Assembly: GCA_965220535.1 (NCBI GenBank)
Contig: OZ244833.1
Location: forward strand, 1,302,001-1,366,000
Origin: HK1 sp965220535
GTDB lineage: Bacteria > Pseudomonadota > Gammaproteobacteria > HK1
Length of the DNA: 64,000 nt
Direction: 5' to 3'
The position numbers were made by a program, and so were the translations under genes. The notes under the pieces were generated by a model that did no database searches, had not been told where the DNA came from, and saw only the letters and a list, made by a program, of their open reading frames with translations. Each line of letters opens with the position of its first letter. The first letter of the stretch is position 1. Positions 47,018-54,864 of this stretch are shown in pieces.

Positions 47018-47988
47018 TGGATGACGCCGATCTCGCGACTTAGAGTCTGGGTATCGGCGATCACCCCGTCGACCCAAGTCTGGAAATCACCGCCGACCTT
47101 GGTGAAGGGGGCGAGCCCGTTGGCCTTCATCGCCTCCTTCCACTCCATGCTGTCGGCGACCGCCTGCAGGCGCCGGCCCCAAGCCTCGAAATCCGCATCG
47201 GAGATCCCTTTGGGCACGTACAGGCCGCGCCAGTTGACGGCGACCACGTCGATGCCTTGCTCGCGGGCGGTCGGGATATCCTCGAAGCCGGCGATACGCT
47301 CCTCGGTCAGAACCGCCAAGGCCCGCACATCGCCGGATTTCAAGAAGCCCACCGCCTCCGAGATATCGCCGGTCATCGCTTGGGTGAAGCCGCCGATGGT
47401 CTGGGTGATGGCATCCCCGCCGCCGTCGACCCCAATATATTTGATCTTCCCGATATCGGTGAAGCCGGCTTCTTTGAGGATCATCAGCACCTTGAGATGG
47501 TCGAAGCCACCGGCCGCCGAACCGCCGGCGAAAGCCACGGAGCCGGGATCGGATTTGATGGCCGCAACCATATCGTTCAGCGATTCGAAGGGGCTGTTCT
47601 TGCCCACGATGATCACCCCGGGATCGGCCCCGATGGCCCCCACGAAGCGCACTTGGTCGGCGGTCATGCCAGCGTAGGCGTTCTGAGCGAGACGGGTGGC
47701 GGTGGCCTGAGAGGCGGCGACGATCAGGTCGTTATCGTCTTTGCGCTCGTTGACGACATGGCTGAACGCCAGCCCCCCGCCGCCGCCCGCCATATTGGTT
47801 ACCTGCACCGGCTCGTCGACCTGAGCGATATCGTGAAGGATCTTTCCGATCTGGCGACAAGTGAAATCCCAGCCGCCGCCGGGGTTGGCGGGAGCGATGC
47901 ATTCGGTAGCCGCCTGCGCCGGCAGGGCAAAGCCGGCGGCGACGAATGAAAAAAGCGTCCCCATCAAAAAATGTCGAGTTTTGGACAC
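47014..47988 (-). CDS. tctC: Tripartite tricarboxylate transporter binding protein (TctC)
   Basis: This 324-residue periplasmic protein has a signal peptide (cleavage near AQAA). The Bug/TctC blocks are CIAPANPGGGWDFTCRQIGK, NMAGGGGGLAFSHV, DPGSVAFAGGSAAGG and GDVRALAVLTEERI. It captures the carboxylate for TctAB. The start is GTG with AGGAGG about 9 nt upstream. It is divergent from the Glx genes across a 435-bp spacer. The ligand is unknown. Confidence 0.93.
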   Translation of the reverse strand: MSKTRHFLMGTLFSFVAAGFALPAQAATECIAPANPGGGWDFTCRQIGKILHDIAQVDEPVQVTNMAGGGGGLAFSHVVNERKDDNDLIVAASQATATRLAQNAYAGMTADQVRFVGAIGADPGVIIVGKNSPFESLNDMVAAIKSDPGSVAFAGGSAAGGFDHLKVLMILKEAGFTDIGKIKYIGVDGGGDAITQTIGGFTQAMTGDISEAVGFLKSGDVRALAVLTEERIAGFEDIPTAREQGIDVVAVNWRGLYVPKGISDADFEAWGRRLQAVADSMEWKEAMKANGLAPFTKVGGDFQTWVDGVIADTQTLSREIGVIQ

Positions 47989-48423
47989 CGTTCGTTTCCT
48001 CCTGTTTGGGATATGGTCATCGAATGGTCATCGAATGGGATCGATGATTGTCGACGGAGCGCGCGACTTCGTAAACCGACAAGAAGGCGAGGGCCTCGCG
48101 GCCTTCGCTTCGCTTCGAGGATCGAGCCGAGGATCGATCCGACGATCGAGCCCGAGCCGCCGGCGCACGACGATCCGGCATGATAGGGCAATTGCCCGGC
48201 GCCGGCGTTGCGCACGATCGCGATCGACGCTTGCGGGCATGTCGAAACGAGCCTTGGCGGCTCCTCTTCGAAGTCGACATCGCCGCTCGATATCCCCCCT
48301 TTGCCGCCCGCAAGCCACTCGGCTTTGGTAGTATCGATCCTCTTGCGATTTCGAAATATCTTCTTGCGATTTCGAAGCATCGTCCGCCAATCCCCGTCGA
48401 AGCACCGGATAAGGAGCCTTGTT
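47989..48423. other. Divergent control region between tctC and glxB
   Basis: This 435-bp spacer must hold promoters for both the Tct operon and the Glx genes. It includes an 11-bp duplication (ATGGTCATCGA twice near 48013-48035) and the 15-bp operator-like repeats listed separately. I see no gene. Confidence 0.5.
48341..48376 (+). promoter_or_regulatory. Paired 15-bp direct repeat upstream of glxB
   Basis: TCTTGCGATTTCGAA occurs twice, 21 bp centre to centre (two helical turns), ending 48 bp before the GlxB start. The phasing suits a regulator binding two sites on one DNA face. It could also be one of the many short duplications in this genome. Confidence 0.5.
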
Positions 48424-49368
48424 ATGTGCGGCATCGCCGGACGCATCCTGAACGCCCCCGGGGCGGTCGGCAACGACTTGGTCGAGCTGATGGACGCCCA
48501 AGCCCATCGGGGCTCCGACAGCACGGGTTTCGCCATCTACGGGATCCCGCGCGAAAGCGGTTTCGTTCTGCGGGGGATGGGTTTCGATCGATCCCGCATC
48601 GACTCCGATATCGCATCGTTGGCCCAAACCCTCAAAAGCCACGGCACGGATTTTTCCGCCGACCCCCGCATCGTCGAGGGGAAAGGAAGCCACTACTGCT
48701 TCCGGATCGAGATCGGCGAGCCCGACGATTTGGCGGCTTGGGTGAACGATGCCGACAGTTTGAGCGGCGATATCGAAATCCAATCCTGCGGCCGCTCGCT
48801 GGAAATCATCAAGGATGTGGGCAACGCCGAGGAAGTGGCGGAAAAACACGGCATTCGCGAATCGATCGGCACCCACGGATTGGGACACGCCCGCCTCGCC
48901 ACCGAGAGTTCGGTCAGGCCCGATGCCGGCCACCCCTTCTGGGCGCGCCCCTTTCCCGATATCGCGATCGTTCATAACGGTCAGATCACCGACTATTACC
49001 GCCGACGGGATCGACTGATACGCGAGGGATACCGCTTCATGACCGAGAACGACAGCGAGCTGATCGCGGTGTGGATCTCGGATCAGATGAAAAAAGGACT
49101 CGACCTCGCAAGCGCCTTGGCGAAATCCGTCACCTCGATCGACGGGGTCTTCACCTTCATGATCGCCACCGGCGAGGGGATCGGTTTTGCCAAGGATCGC
49201 TTCGCGATGAAACCCCTGACGGTGATCGATCGCGACGGCTGCCTTGCCGCCGCCACCGAAGAGCAAGCCCTGCGCCGCATCCATGGCGACGAATGCGAGG
49301 TCGTCAATATCGACGGGCCCGGCATCACCGGTCTGTGGCCGGTCGGCAAGCGGAGCGTGGCGGCATGA
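48424..49368 (+). CDS. glxB: Class II glutamine amidotransferase, GlxB/MgsA type
   Basis: This 314-residue Ntn-type amidotransferase begins MCGIAGRI with the catalytic Cys as residue 2. It has the conserved blocks AHRGSDSTGFAIYG and GTHGLGHARLATES, then IVHNGQITDYYRRRDRL. In the GlxBCD/MgsABC assembly this subunit corresponds to the glutaminase-like domain of glutamate synthase. Family knowledge: MgsABC turns an amine (or gamma-glutamyl amide) plus 2-oxoglutarate/glutamate into N-methylglutamate. AAGGAG lies 8 nt before the ATG. Its stop overlaps the GlxC start (ATGA). Confidence 0.92.
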   Translation: MCGIAGRILNAPGAVGNDLVELMDAQAHRGSDSTGFAIYGIPRESGFVLRGMGFDRSRIDSDIASLAQTLKSHGTDFSADPRIVEGKGSHYCFRIEIGEPDDLAAWVNDADSLSGDIEIQSCGRSLEIIKDVGNAEEVAEKHGIRESIGTHGLGHARLATESSVRPDAGHPFWARPFPDIAIVHNGQITDYYRRRDRLIREGYRFMTENDSELIAVWISDQMKKGLDLASALAKSVTSIDGVFTFMIATGEGIGFAKDRFAMKPLTVIDRDGCLAAATEEQALRRIHGDECEVVNIDGPGITGLWPVGKRSVAA

Positions 49369-50057
49369 GCGAGGTCGTCATCGAGGTCGGGCAACGCCCG
49401 ATTCGCGCGATCAACGACGATATCCTCGAGGCCTGCGACAAAGGCCACCGAGTGCGGGTGGTCGATACCCTCTCGCGACACAACCTAGGGATCGGCTTGC
49501 CCCCAGGAGCCGAGGTCGATTTCGCAGGCTCGGTCGGCTATTACTGCGCCGGACTCAATACCGGGGCGACCGTCACCATCGAGCGCAACTGCGGCTGGGC
49601 CGTCGGCGAGGGCATGGCGAAAGGCCATATCACCGTCGGCGGCTACGCCGGCATGTCTTGCGGGGCGGCGATGATCGGCGGGACCATCCATGTCCGGGGC
49701 GATGCCGGCCCCCGCGTCGGGGTGGCGATGAAGGGCGGCACGATCGTGGTCGAGGGCAAGATCGGCTACCAATCGGGCTTCATGGCCCATAGCGGGCGGA
49801 TCATCGCCTTGGGCGGGGCCGGGGCCTCCTGCGCCGACGCCCTGTGGGCCGGCGAGGTCTGGGTGGCGGGGGAGATCGAGAGTTTGGGCGTGGATGTCGA
49901 CGTGATAAGGCCGAGCGCGGAGGAAATCGCCGCCGTGGATGCGATCTTGGAACCCTTGGGACTCGCCGACCGATCCCGTTCGTGGCGCAAGATGGTTTCC
50001 GCGCGCCGTCTTTGGCATTTCGAGAGCAGGGATGCGAGCGCATGGCTGATGATCTGA
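49365..50057 (+). CDS. glxC: GXGXG-domain protein, GlxC/MgsB type
   Basis: This 230-residue protein is made almost wholly of the right-handed beta-helix that forms the C-terminal GXGXG domain of glutamate synthase. Repeated Gly-x-x-Gly steps are visible: AGLNTGATVTI, GGYAGMSCGAAMIGGTIHV, GVAMKGGTIVVEG. In the three-subunit GlxBCD/MgsABC enzyme it is the structural middle subunit. It overlaps both neighbours, so the three subunits are made together. Confidence 0.92.
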   Translation: MSEVVIEVGQRPIRAINDDILEACDKGHRVRVVDTLSRHNLGIGLPPGAEVDFAGSVGYYCAGLNTGATVTIERNCGWAVGEGMAKGHITVGGYAGMSCGAAMIGGTIHVRGDAGPRVGVAMKGGTIVVEGKIGYQSGFMAHSGRIIALGGAGASCADALWAGEVWVAGEIESLGVDVDVIRPSAEEIAAVDAILEPLGLADRSRSWRKMVSARRLWHFESRDASAWLMI

Positions 50058-51466
50058 AACCGGGCCGGGAATTTCCCTTCGATCTCCCACCGGAAGAGGA
50101 AATACGCTTCGGCGATGCCGGCGCGACGAAAGATCGACCGGCGGGAATCCCCGACTCCTACCAAAAAGGCGGGTCGGCTCGCTGGACCCCGGAAGCGATC
50201 GCCGAAGTGCACGCCTTGGCCCAGTTGGGCCGCTATCAAGTGCGCGGCTACAACAGCTTCAACCGCCGACTGCCGACCTTCGACGATCTGACCTTCGTCC
50301 CGGCGACGATGACCCGCCTGCCCCTCGAGGGATACCGCGAGAACTGCACCGCCGCCACCGTGCTCGGGGGCGGTCGCCAACTGGTGGAAAAACCGATCTC
50401 GTTGCAGATCCCGATCTATATCGCGTCCATGTCCTTCGGGGCCCTTTCGGCCTCGGCCAAGGCCTCTTTGGGTTACGGGGCCTCGAGGGTCGGCACCATG
50501 ACCTGCACCGGCGAAGGCGGGATGCTCGAAGAGGAGCGCGCGGCCTCCGCCACGTTGGTCTACCAGATGTCGCCGGCTCGTTATGGAGTGGATCTGGATC
50601 ACCTGCGCCGCGCCGACGGCATCGAGATCGTGGTCGGCCAAGGAGCCAAGCCCGGAACCGGGGGGTTGTTGCTGGGCATGAAAGTGAGCCCCCGGGTGAG
50701 CCGGATGCGCACCCTGCCCGAGGGGGTGGATCAGCGTTCGACCATCCGCCACCCGGATTTCCTCGGGGCCGACGATCTGGCGATCAAAATCGAGGAGCTG
50801 CGCCTGGCCACGAACTATCGAGTCCCGATCTTCATCAAGATGGGGGCCACCCGTCCGCGCTTCGACGTGGCGATCGCGGCCAAGGCCGGGGCCGACGTGG
50901 TGGTGGTGGACGGCGCCGAAGGCGGCACCGGAGCCTCTCCGGAGTTGCTGCTCGACCATACCGGCATCCCCACGATCTCGGCGATTCGCGCCGCGCGGGA
51001 GGCCTTGGATGAATGCGGCATGAGCGGCAAGGTCGATCTGGTGGCCGCCGGCGGCATTCGATCCGGGGTCGATGCCGCGAAATGCCTCGCCCTCGGAGCC
51101 GATGCGGTGATGATCGGCAACGCCGCGATGATCGCCTTGGGCTGCAATTCGCCGCGCTATATCGAGGACTACAAGAAGCTGGGAACGGCTCCCGGCGCCT
51201 GCCATCACTGCCATACCGGCCTGTGTCCGGTCGGCGTCGCCACCCAAGATCCGGAATTGGAAGCGCGCATGGATCCGCGCGCCGGGGCCGAGCGGATCGC
51301 CCGCTTCCTCACCGCGATGACGATGGAGATCACCTCCTTGGCCAAAGCCTGCGGCAAATCCTCGGTGCATAACCTCGAAACCGAGGATCTGCGCGCCCTC
51401 AGCTTCGAGGCCTCGGCGTTCACCGGGGTCAAAATGGCGGGGATCGATCGCGCCTTCGGTTGGTGA
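50042..51466 (+). CDS. glxD: FMN-binding glutamate-synthase-like subunit, GlxD/MgsC type
   Basis: This 474-residue protein has the FMN-binding synthase barrel of glutamate synthase (SLQIPIYIASMSFGALS, GQGAKPGTGG, VVVDGAEGGTGASP). It also has the iron-sulfur cysteines in CHHCHTGLCP (Cys387, 390, 395). It is the catalytic subunit of the GlxBCD set. The ATG at 50042 lies 16 nt inside glxC. Whether it makes glutamate, N-methylglutamate or another N-alkylglutamate is not readable from sequence; the nearby gamma-glutamyl ligase and oxidase favour an amine-related reaction. Confidence 0.92.
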   Translation: MADDLKPGREFPFDLPPEEEIRFGDAGATKDRPAGIPDSYQKGGSARWTPEAIAEVHALAQLGRYQVRGYNSFNRRLPTFDDLTFVPATMTRLPLEGYRENCTAATVLGGGRQLVEKPISLQIPIYIASMSFGALSASAKASLGYGASRVGTMTCTGEGGMLEEERAASATLVYQMSPARYGVDLDHLRRADGIEIVVGQGAKPGTGGLLLGMKVSPRVSRMRTLPEGVDQRSTIRHPDFLGADDLAIKIEELRLATNYRVPIFIKMGATRPRFDVAIAAKAGADVVVVDGAEGGTGASPELLLDHTGIPTISAIRAAREALDECGMSGKVDLVAAGGIRSGVDAAKCLALGADAVMIGNAAMIALGCNSPRYIEDYKKLGTAPGACHHCHTGLCPVGVATQDPELEARMDPRAGAERIARFLTAMTMEITSLAKACGKSSVHNLETEDLRALSFEASAFTGVKMAGIDRAFGW

Positions 51467-51510
51467 AGGGGAATTTCGAGGGGATTCGAGGGATCGATAC
51501 AGCGCCGGGG

Positions 51511-52650
51511 CTAACGCCCGCTCGGGCTTTCCTTCGGCCCGAGTTTGCGCCGACCCGCTATCTTGAATCTGGCGGGGGCGGCGAATTGCCGCAAGCCCAC
51601 CCCGGCGGCGTAGCGAGCGAAAACCGGAGCGTGCTTGAACAGATGACCGGAACAACCGCCGGCCAACAGCATATTCTCGTGCTCCGGGTGCCAGTCGAGG
51701 ATGAAATGCGTATCCGGCGTCAAGATGATCTGATTGAACTTGGAATCGACCACCCGCTCGTTTGCCAAATCCGGCAATCGGTGGCGGATATAGCTGCGGG
51801 TTCGCCACAGGGTCTGGCGACGAATCAAACGCTCGTCGTGGTCGAGGTCGATCCGATCGGGGATCACCACCGTGGCCTTGACCCCCGAACCCTCGGCCGA
51901 GGGCAAGCCGAAAGAGCCCTGCCCGTGATCGATCCAACACGGCATCCGAGCGTGATCGAAGGCTTCGGAGCCATCGGGGGTCGAGGTGTAGAGCACGTTG
52001 ATGCCGACGACGCTCGCGATCGGTCGGATCGTGCGCGGAAACATCTTCGCCATCCACGGACCGGTCGCGATCACCACGAGATCCGCCTCGAGGGCTTTGC
52101 CGTCGAGGCTCACTCGCTCGTCGGGATCGGTGCGGACACGCCCGCGTTCGACCACCCCGCCGAGGCGCCGAAAAAGGGCAAGCGCGGCGAAGATGCAGCG
52201 ATAGGCCATCAGCATCCCCGCCTCGGGCTCGTAGATCCCGTAGGCGATATCGGGCACGCGGAACTGGGGAAAACGCGCCTCGATTTCCTCGCGATCGAGA
52301 CGATGCCAGGGCACGCCCACCCGATCGAAAGTCGCGAGGGTCGCATCCTCCCAATCGCAGCGACCGGCGGTGGCGAGGATCAGCGCCCCGCACTCGTACA
52401 TCAATATCTGTCCGCTCTCGGCTTGCAGTTCAAGCCAATACGAACGGCTCTCGCGAGCCCATCGGGTGTAGAACTCGTCGGCCCCGGAGATGGCGCGGAT
52501 CAAGCGATTCCAATCGCTCGAGGAGGCCCGGGGATGACCGGGCTCCCAGCGATCGATCAAGCGCACCCGCTCCCCGCTGCGCTGCAAATACAGCGCGGTC
52601 ATCAGCCCGGTGATGCCGCCGCCGACCACGATGATCGATCTCTTGCTCAT
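51511..52650 (-). CDS. MSOX-family FAD oxidase lacking the FAD-linking cysteine
   Basis: This 379-residue DAO-fold flavoenzyme resembles monomeric sarcosine oxidase and N-methyltryptophan oxidase. It has IIVVGGGITGLMTALYL near the start, LTPDTHFILDWHPEHENMLL and CSGHLFKHAP near the end. In MSOX/SolA the FAD is tied to a Cys a few residues before the PDxxFIxD block; the aligned residue here is Asn (SKFNQIIL), so FAD is probably not linked that way. It converges on glxD (44 bp apart) and diverges from the ligase gene across 261 bp. GAGGA lies just before the ATG at 52648-52650. It is a plausible N-alkyl amino acid oxidase for the adjacent route. Confidence 0.85.
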   Translation of the reverse strand: MSKRSIIVVGGGITGLMTALYLQRSGERVRLIDRWEPGHPRASSSDWNRLIRAISGADEFYTRWARESRSYWLELQAESGQILMYECGALILATAGRCDWEDATLATFDRVGVPWHRLDREEIEARFPQFRVPDIAYGIYEPEAGMLMAYRCIFAALALFRRLGGVVERGRVRTDPDERVSLDGKALEADLVVIATGPWMAKMFPRTIRPIASVVGINVLYTSTPDGSEAFDHARMPCWIDHGQGSFGLPSAEGSGVKATVVIPDRIDLDHDERLIRRQTLWRTRSYIRHRLPDLANERVVDSKFNQIILTPDTHFILDWHPEHENMLLAGGCSGHLFKHAPVFARYAAGVGLRQFAAPARFKIAGRRKLGPKESPSGR

Positions 52651-52861
52651 GATTCCTCTTTTTCGCCTTCGAATGCGCACCGAAAACCACGAAAATCTTC
52701 CAAGGCGCGACGAAGCGACGATCGGTCAAGGCATCTCGTCGGCAGCGCCTCGTACGATGCGAAGTCCCGAGGCGGCAGCGCCTCGCCGGATCTTGCGGCC
52801 TGAAAGGCTCGGCGACCAAGCGCCGGGATCTTGCAAAGCGCACGATAAATTACACTACTGT

Positions 52862-52892
52862 CGTCTTCGAGCCGTCTTCGATTCGTCTTCGA
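52862..52892 (+). promoter_or_regulatory. Triple 11-bp-phased repeat before the ligase/microcompartment operon
   Basis: CGTCTTCGA occurs three times at exact 11-bp steps, ending 19 bp before the start codon of the ligase gene. An AT-rich stretch (GATAAATTACACT, about 52843-52855) just upstream could be the -10 region. One-turn phasing suggests cooperative binding in or just below the promoter. Confidence 0.5.
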
Positions 52893-52911
52893 CAAGAACA
52901 AGGAGGGGAGG

Positions 52912-54213
52912 ATGTCCGCGAACGAGGATTTTCTCGCGTTGCCCGATGACACGCATACGGTGGTTTTGGGGCTCGGCGACCTCAACGGAATCATGCGCGG
53001 CAAGCGCATCCCCGCCGACCGTTGGAAAACGGTCTGCGAGGAGGGCAATGCGATATCGATCGCGCTTTTCGCCATCGACATGAATTCCGATGTCTGGGAT
53101 ACGCCTTATGTCAGTTTCGCCAACGGCTACCCTGATATGCATATCTTCCCGATGGAATCCCCCCGCGCCTTGCCGTGGGAGCCCGGGGTCGCGATCGCCT
53201 TGGCCCGCGCCGAGGGCATGGACCACCGGCCGATCCCGATCGATCCCCGCCAAGCTCTGATCCGGCAGGTCGAGCGGGGGCGGTCGATGGGTTTCGAGGC
53301 CCAGGTCGGCGCGGAGCTCGAGTTCTACCTCTTGGACCCCGAAACCGGGCAACCCAAGGATCGAGGAATCCAAGTCTACGGATTGAGTCGGGCGGCCCGC
53401 TTGGAACATATCGTGGGGCCGATCCGCCGCCAATTGAACGAATGCGGAATTCCCATCGAGCAATCCAATCCCGAATACGCTCCCGGTCAAATCGAGGTCA
53501 ATATCCGCTACGGCGAAGCCCTCGAAACCGCGGATCGGGTGATCAAATTCAAATCCCTGATCCGCCAGCTGGCGATCGCCAACGATTACCTGGCGACCTT
53601 CATGCCCAAACCCTTTTTCGATCAATCGGGCAGCGGCTTTCACACCCACTACTCGCTGTGGAAAGAAGGGGCGAATATCTTCGCCGAGCAAGGCAAACTC
53701 GGCCGCGTCGGCATGCATTTCATCGCCGGGTTGCAAAAACGGATGTCGGAAAGCGCGATTTGCGGCAGCGGCACGGTCAACGGTTTTCGACGCCGCCAGC
53801 CCTATTCCTTCTGCCCCGTCAATACCAGTTGGGGCTACGATAACCGCACCGTCGGGCTGCGGGTGATCGAGGGCCGCGACCATGCGGTGCGGATCGAAAA
53901 GCGCGACGCCGGCGCCGACGCCAATCCCTATTCCCTCTTGGCGGCGGATATCGCCGCCGGTCTCGACGGGATCGAGCAAAAAATGGAACCCGGCGAGGCG
54001 ACCTTGGGCAACGCCTACGAGGAAGCGCACGGCGAGCCCATCCCCGGCGATCTGCCGACGGCGATCTCCCTCGCTCGCGATTCGACTTGGCTGCGCGAGA
54101 CGCTGGGCGATTCGATGTGGGATTTGATAGTGCAACAAGCCGAGCGGGAGCTCGAATTCTTCGGCCAACAAGTGACCCCGGTCGAGATCGAGCGTTATTT
54201 GAGAAGCCTTTGA
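52912..54213 (+). CDS. Glutamine-synthetase-family gamma-glutamyl-amine ligase
   Basis: This 433-residue GS-fold ligase has the metal/ATP blocks GAELEFYLLD (133-142), EYAPGQIEVN, GSGFHTHYSLW (240-250) and RIEKRDAGADANPYSLLAAD. The short length, the diverged N-terminus and the lack of an adenylylation-loop motif place it with GmaS/PuuA-type enzymes rather than GlnA. Those enzymes join glutamate to an amine (methylamine, ethylamine, putrescine and others) using ATP. The specific amine is unknown. A strong AAGGAGG-like site precedes the ATG. It is the first gene of the microcompartment operon; EutN follows 18 bp later. Confidence 0.88.
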   Translation: MSANEDFLALPDDTHTVVLGLGDLNGIMRGKRIPADRWKTVCEEGNAISIALFAIDMNSDVWDTPYVSFANGYPDMHIFPMESPRALPWEPGVAIALARAEGMDHRPIPIDPRQALIRQVERGRSMGFEAQVGAELEFYLLDPETGQPKDRGIQVYGLSRAARLEHIVGPIRRQLNECGIPIEQSNPEYAPGQIEVNIRYGEALETADRVIKFKSLIRQLAIANDYLATFMPKPFFDQSGSGFHTHYSLWKEGANIFAEQGKLGRVGMHFIAGLQKRMSESAICGSGTVNGFRRRQPYSFCPVNTSWGYDNRTVGLRVIEGRDHAVRIEKRDAGADANPYSLLAADIAAGLDGIEQKMEPGEATLGNAYEEAHGEPIPGDLPTAISLARDSTWLRETLGDSMWDLIVQQAERELEFFGQQVTPVEIERYLRSL

Positions 54214-54231
54214 ACGAGGGCGAGGTGAACA

Positions 54232-54498
54232 GTGCTGCTTGGGAAAATCACCGGGACGATCACCGCCACCGTCAAGGACGAGCGCTTGGTCGGCCACCGC
54301 CTGCTGATCGCCGATATCATCGATGCCGAGGGCCGGCCGCTCTCGTCGGGACAAATCGCGATCGATAGCCTCGGAGCCGGGATCGGCGACAAGGTCATTT
54401 TGAGCGCGGGATCGGCGGCGCGCATATCCTCGGGGCATGCGAGCCTGCCCGTCGATCTGGCCACGATCGCCATCGTCGACGGCATCGACCATCGCTGA
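54232..54498 (+). CDS. Microcompartment shell pentamer (EutN/CcmL, BMC-P)
   Basis: This 88-residue protein has the complete CcmL/EutN pattern: GKITGTITATVKDERLVGH, IAIDSLGAGIGDKVILSAGS, and PVDLATIAIVDGID. Pentamers of this fold cap the vertices of bacterial microcompartments, so their presence argues for a closed shell. The start is GTG with GAGG 6 nt upstream. The gene lies between the ligase and the hexamer gene. Confidence 0.95.
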   Translation: MLLGKITGTITATVKDERLVGHRLLIADIIDAEGRPLSSGQIAIDSLGAGIGDKVILSAGSAARISSGHASLPVDLATIAIVDGIDHR

Positions 54499-54538
54499 AA
54501 AGCCGAAAAAACACCAACCCGTCAACGGAGAAAAACCC

Positions 54539-54850
54539 ATGGCAAAACCACCCGCCGGACAAATGGCTCTCGGCATGATCGAGACCCGCGGCTTCGTGGG
54601 CGCGATCGAGGCCGCCGATGCAATGGTCAAAGCGGCGAGCGTGCATCTCGTCGGTCAGGCGCGGGCCGGTGGCGGTCTCGTTGCCACCTTGGTGCGAGGC
54701 GAAGTCGGGGCGGTGAAGGCCGCGACCGATGCCGGAGCCACCGCGGCCAACAAGGTCGGCGAAGTGATTTCGGTGCATGTCATCGCCCGCCCTCATGACG
54801 ATCTCGAAGCGATCATCGAAAGTCTGGGCCGCAGCCCGCAGGCCGACTGA
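54539..54850 (+). CDS. Microcompartment shell hexamer (BMC-H)
   Basis: This 103-residue single BMC-domain protein has the start ALGMIETRGFVGAIEAADAM, the pore/edge region VRGEVGAVKAATDAG and a short C-terminal tail. Hexamers of this type tile the shell facets. GGAG precedes the ATG by 8 nt. It is the only single-domain hexamer in the window, so the shell may be simple (one hexamer, one trimer, one pentamer) unless more copies lie elsewhere. Confidence 0.96.
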   Translation: MAKPPAGQMALGMIETRGFVGAIEAADAMVKAASVHLVGQARAGGGLVATLVRGEVGAVKAATDAGATAANKVGEVISVHVIARPHDDLEAIIESLGRSPQAD

Positions 54851-54864
54851 AAGGCGCAACGATC

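Noticed and set aside
49766..52393. An 875-codon minus-strand frame opposite glxC/glxD
   Set aside because: It is antisense to three firmly identified genes, and its product is His/Gly/Arg-rich with no family features.
54539..54850. Assigning the shell locus to ethanolamine (eut) or propanediol (pdu) use
   Set aside because: No ethanolamine ammonia-lyase, diol dehydratase, cobalamin adenosyltransferase, PduL or alcohol dehydrogenase genes are present; the enzymes here are of other families.
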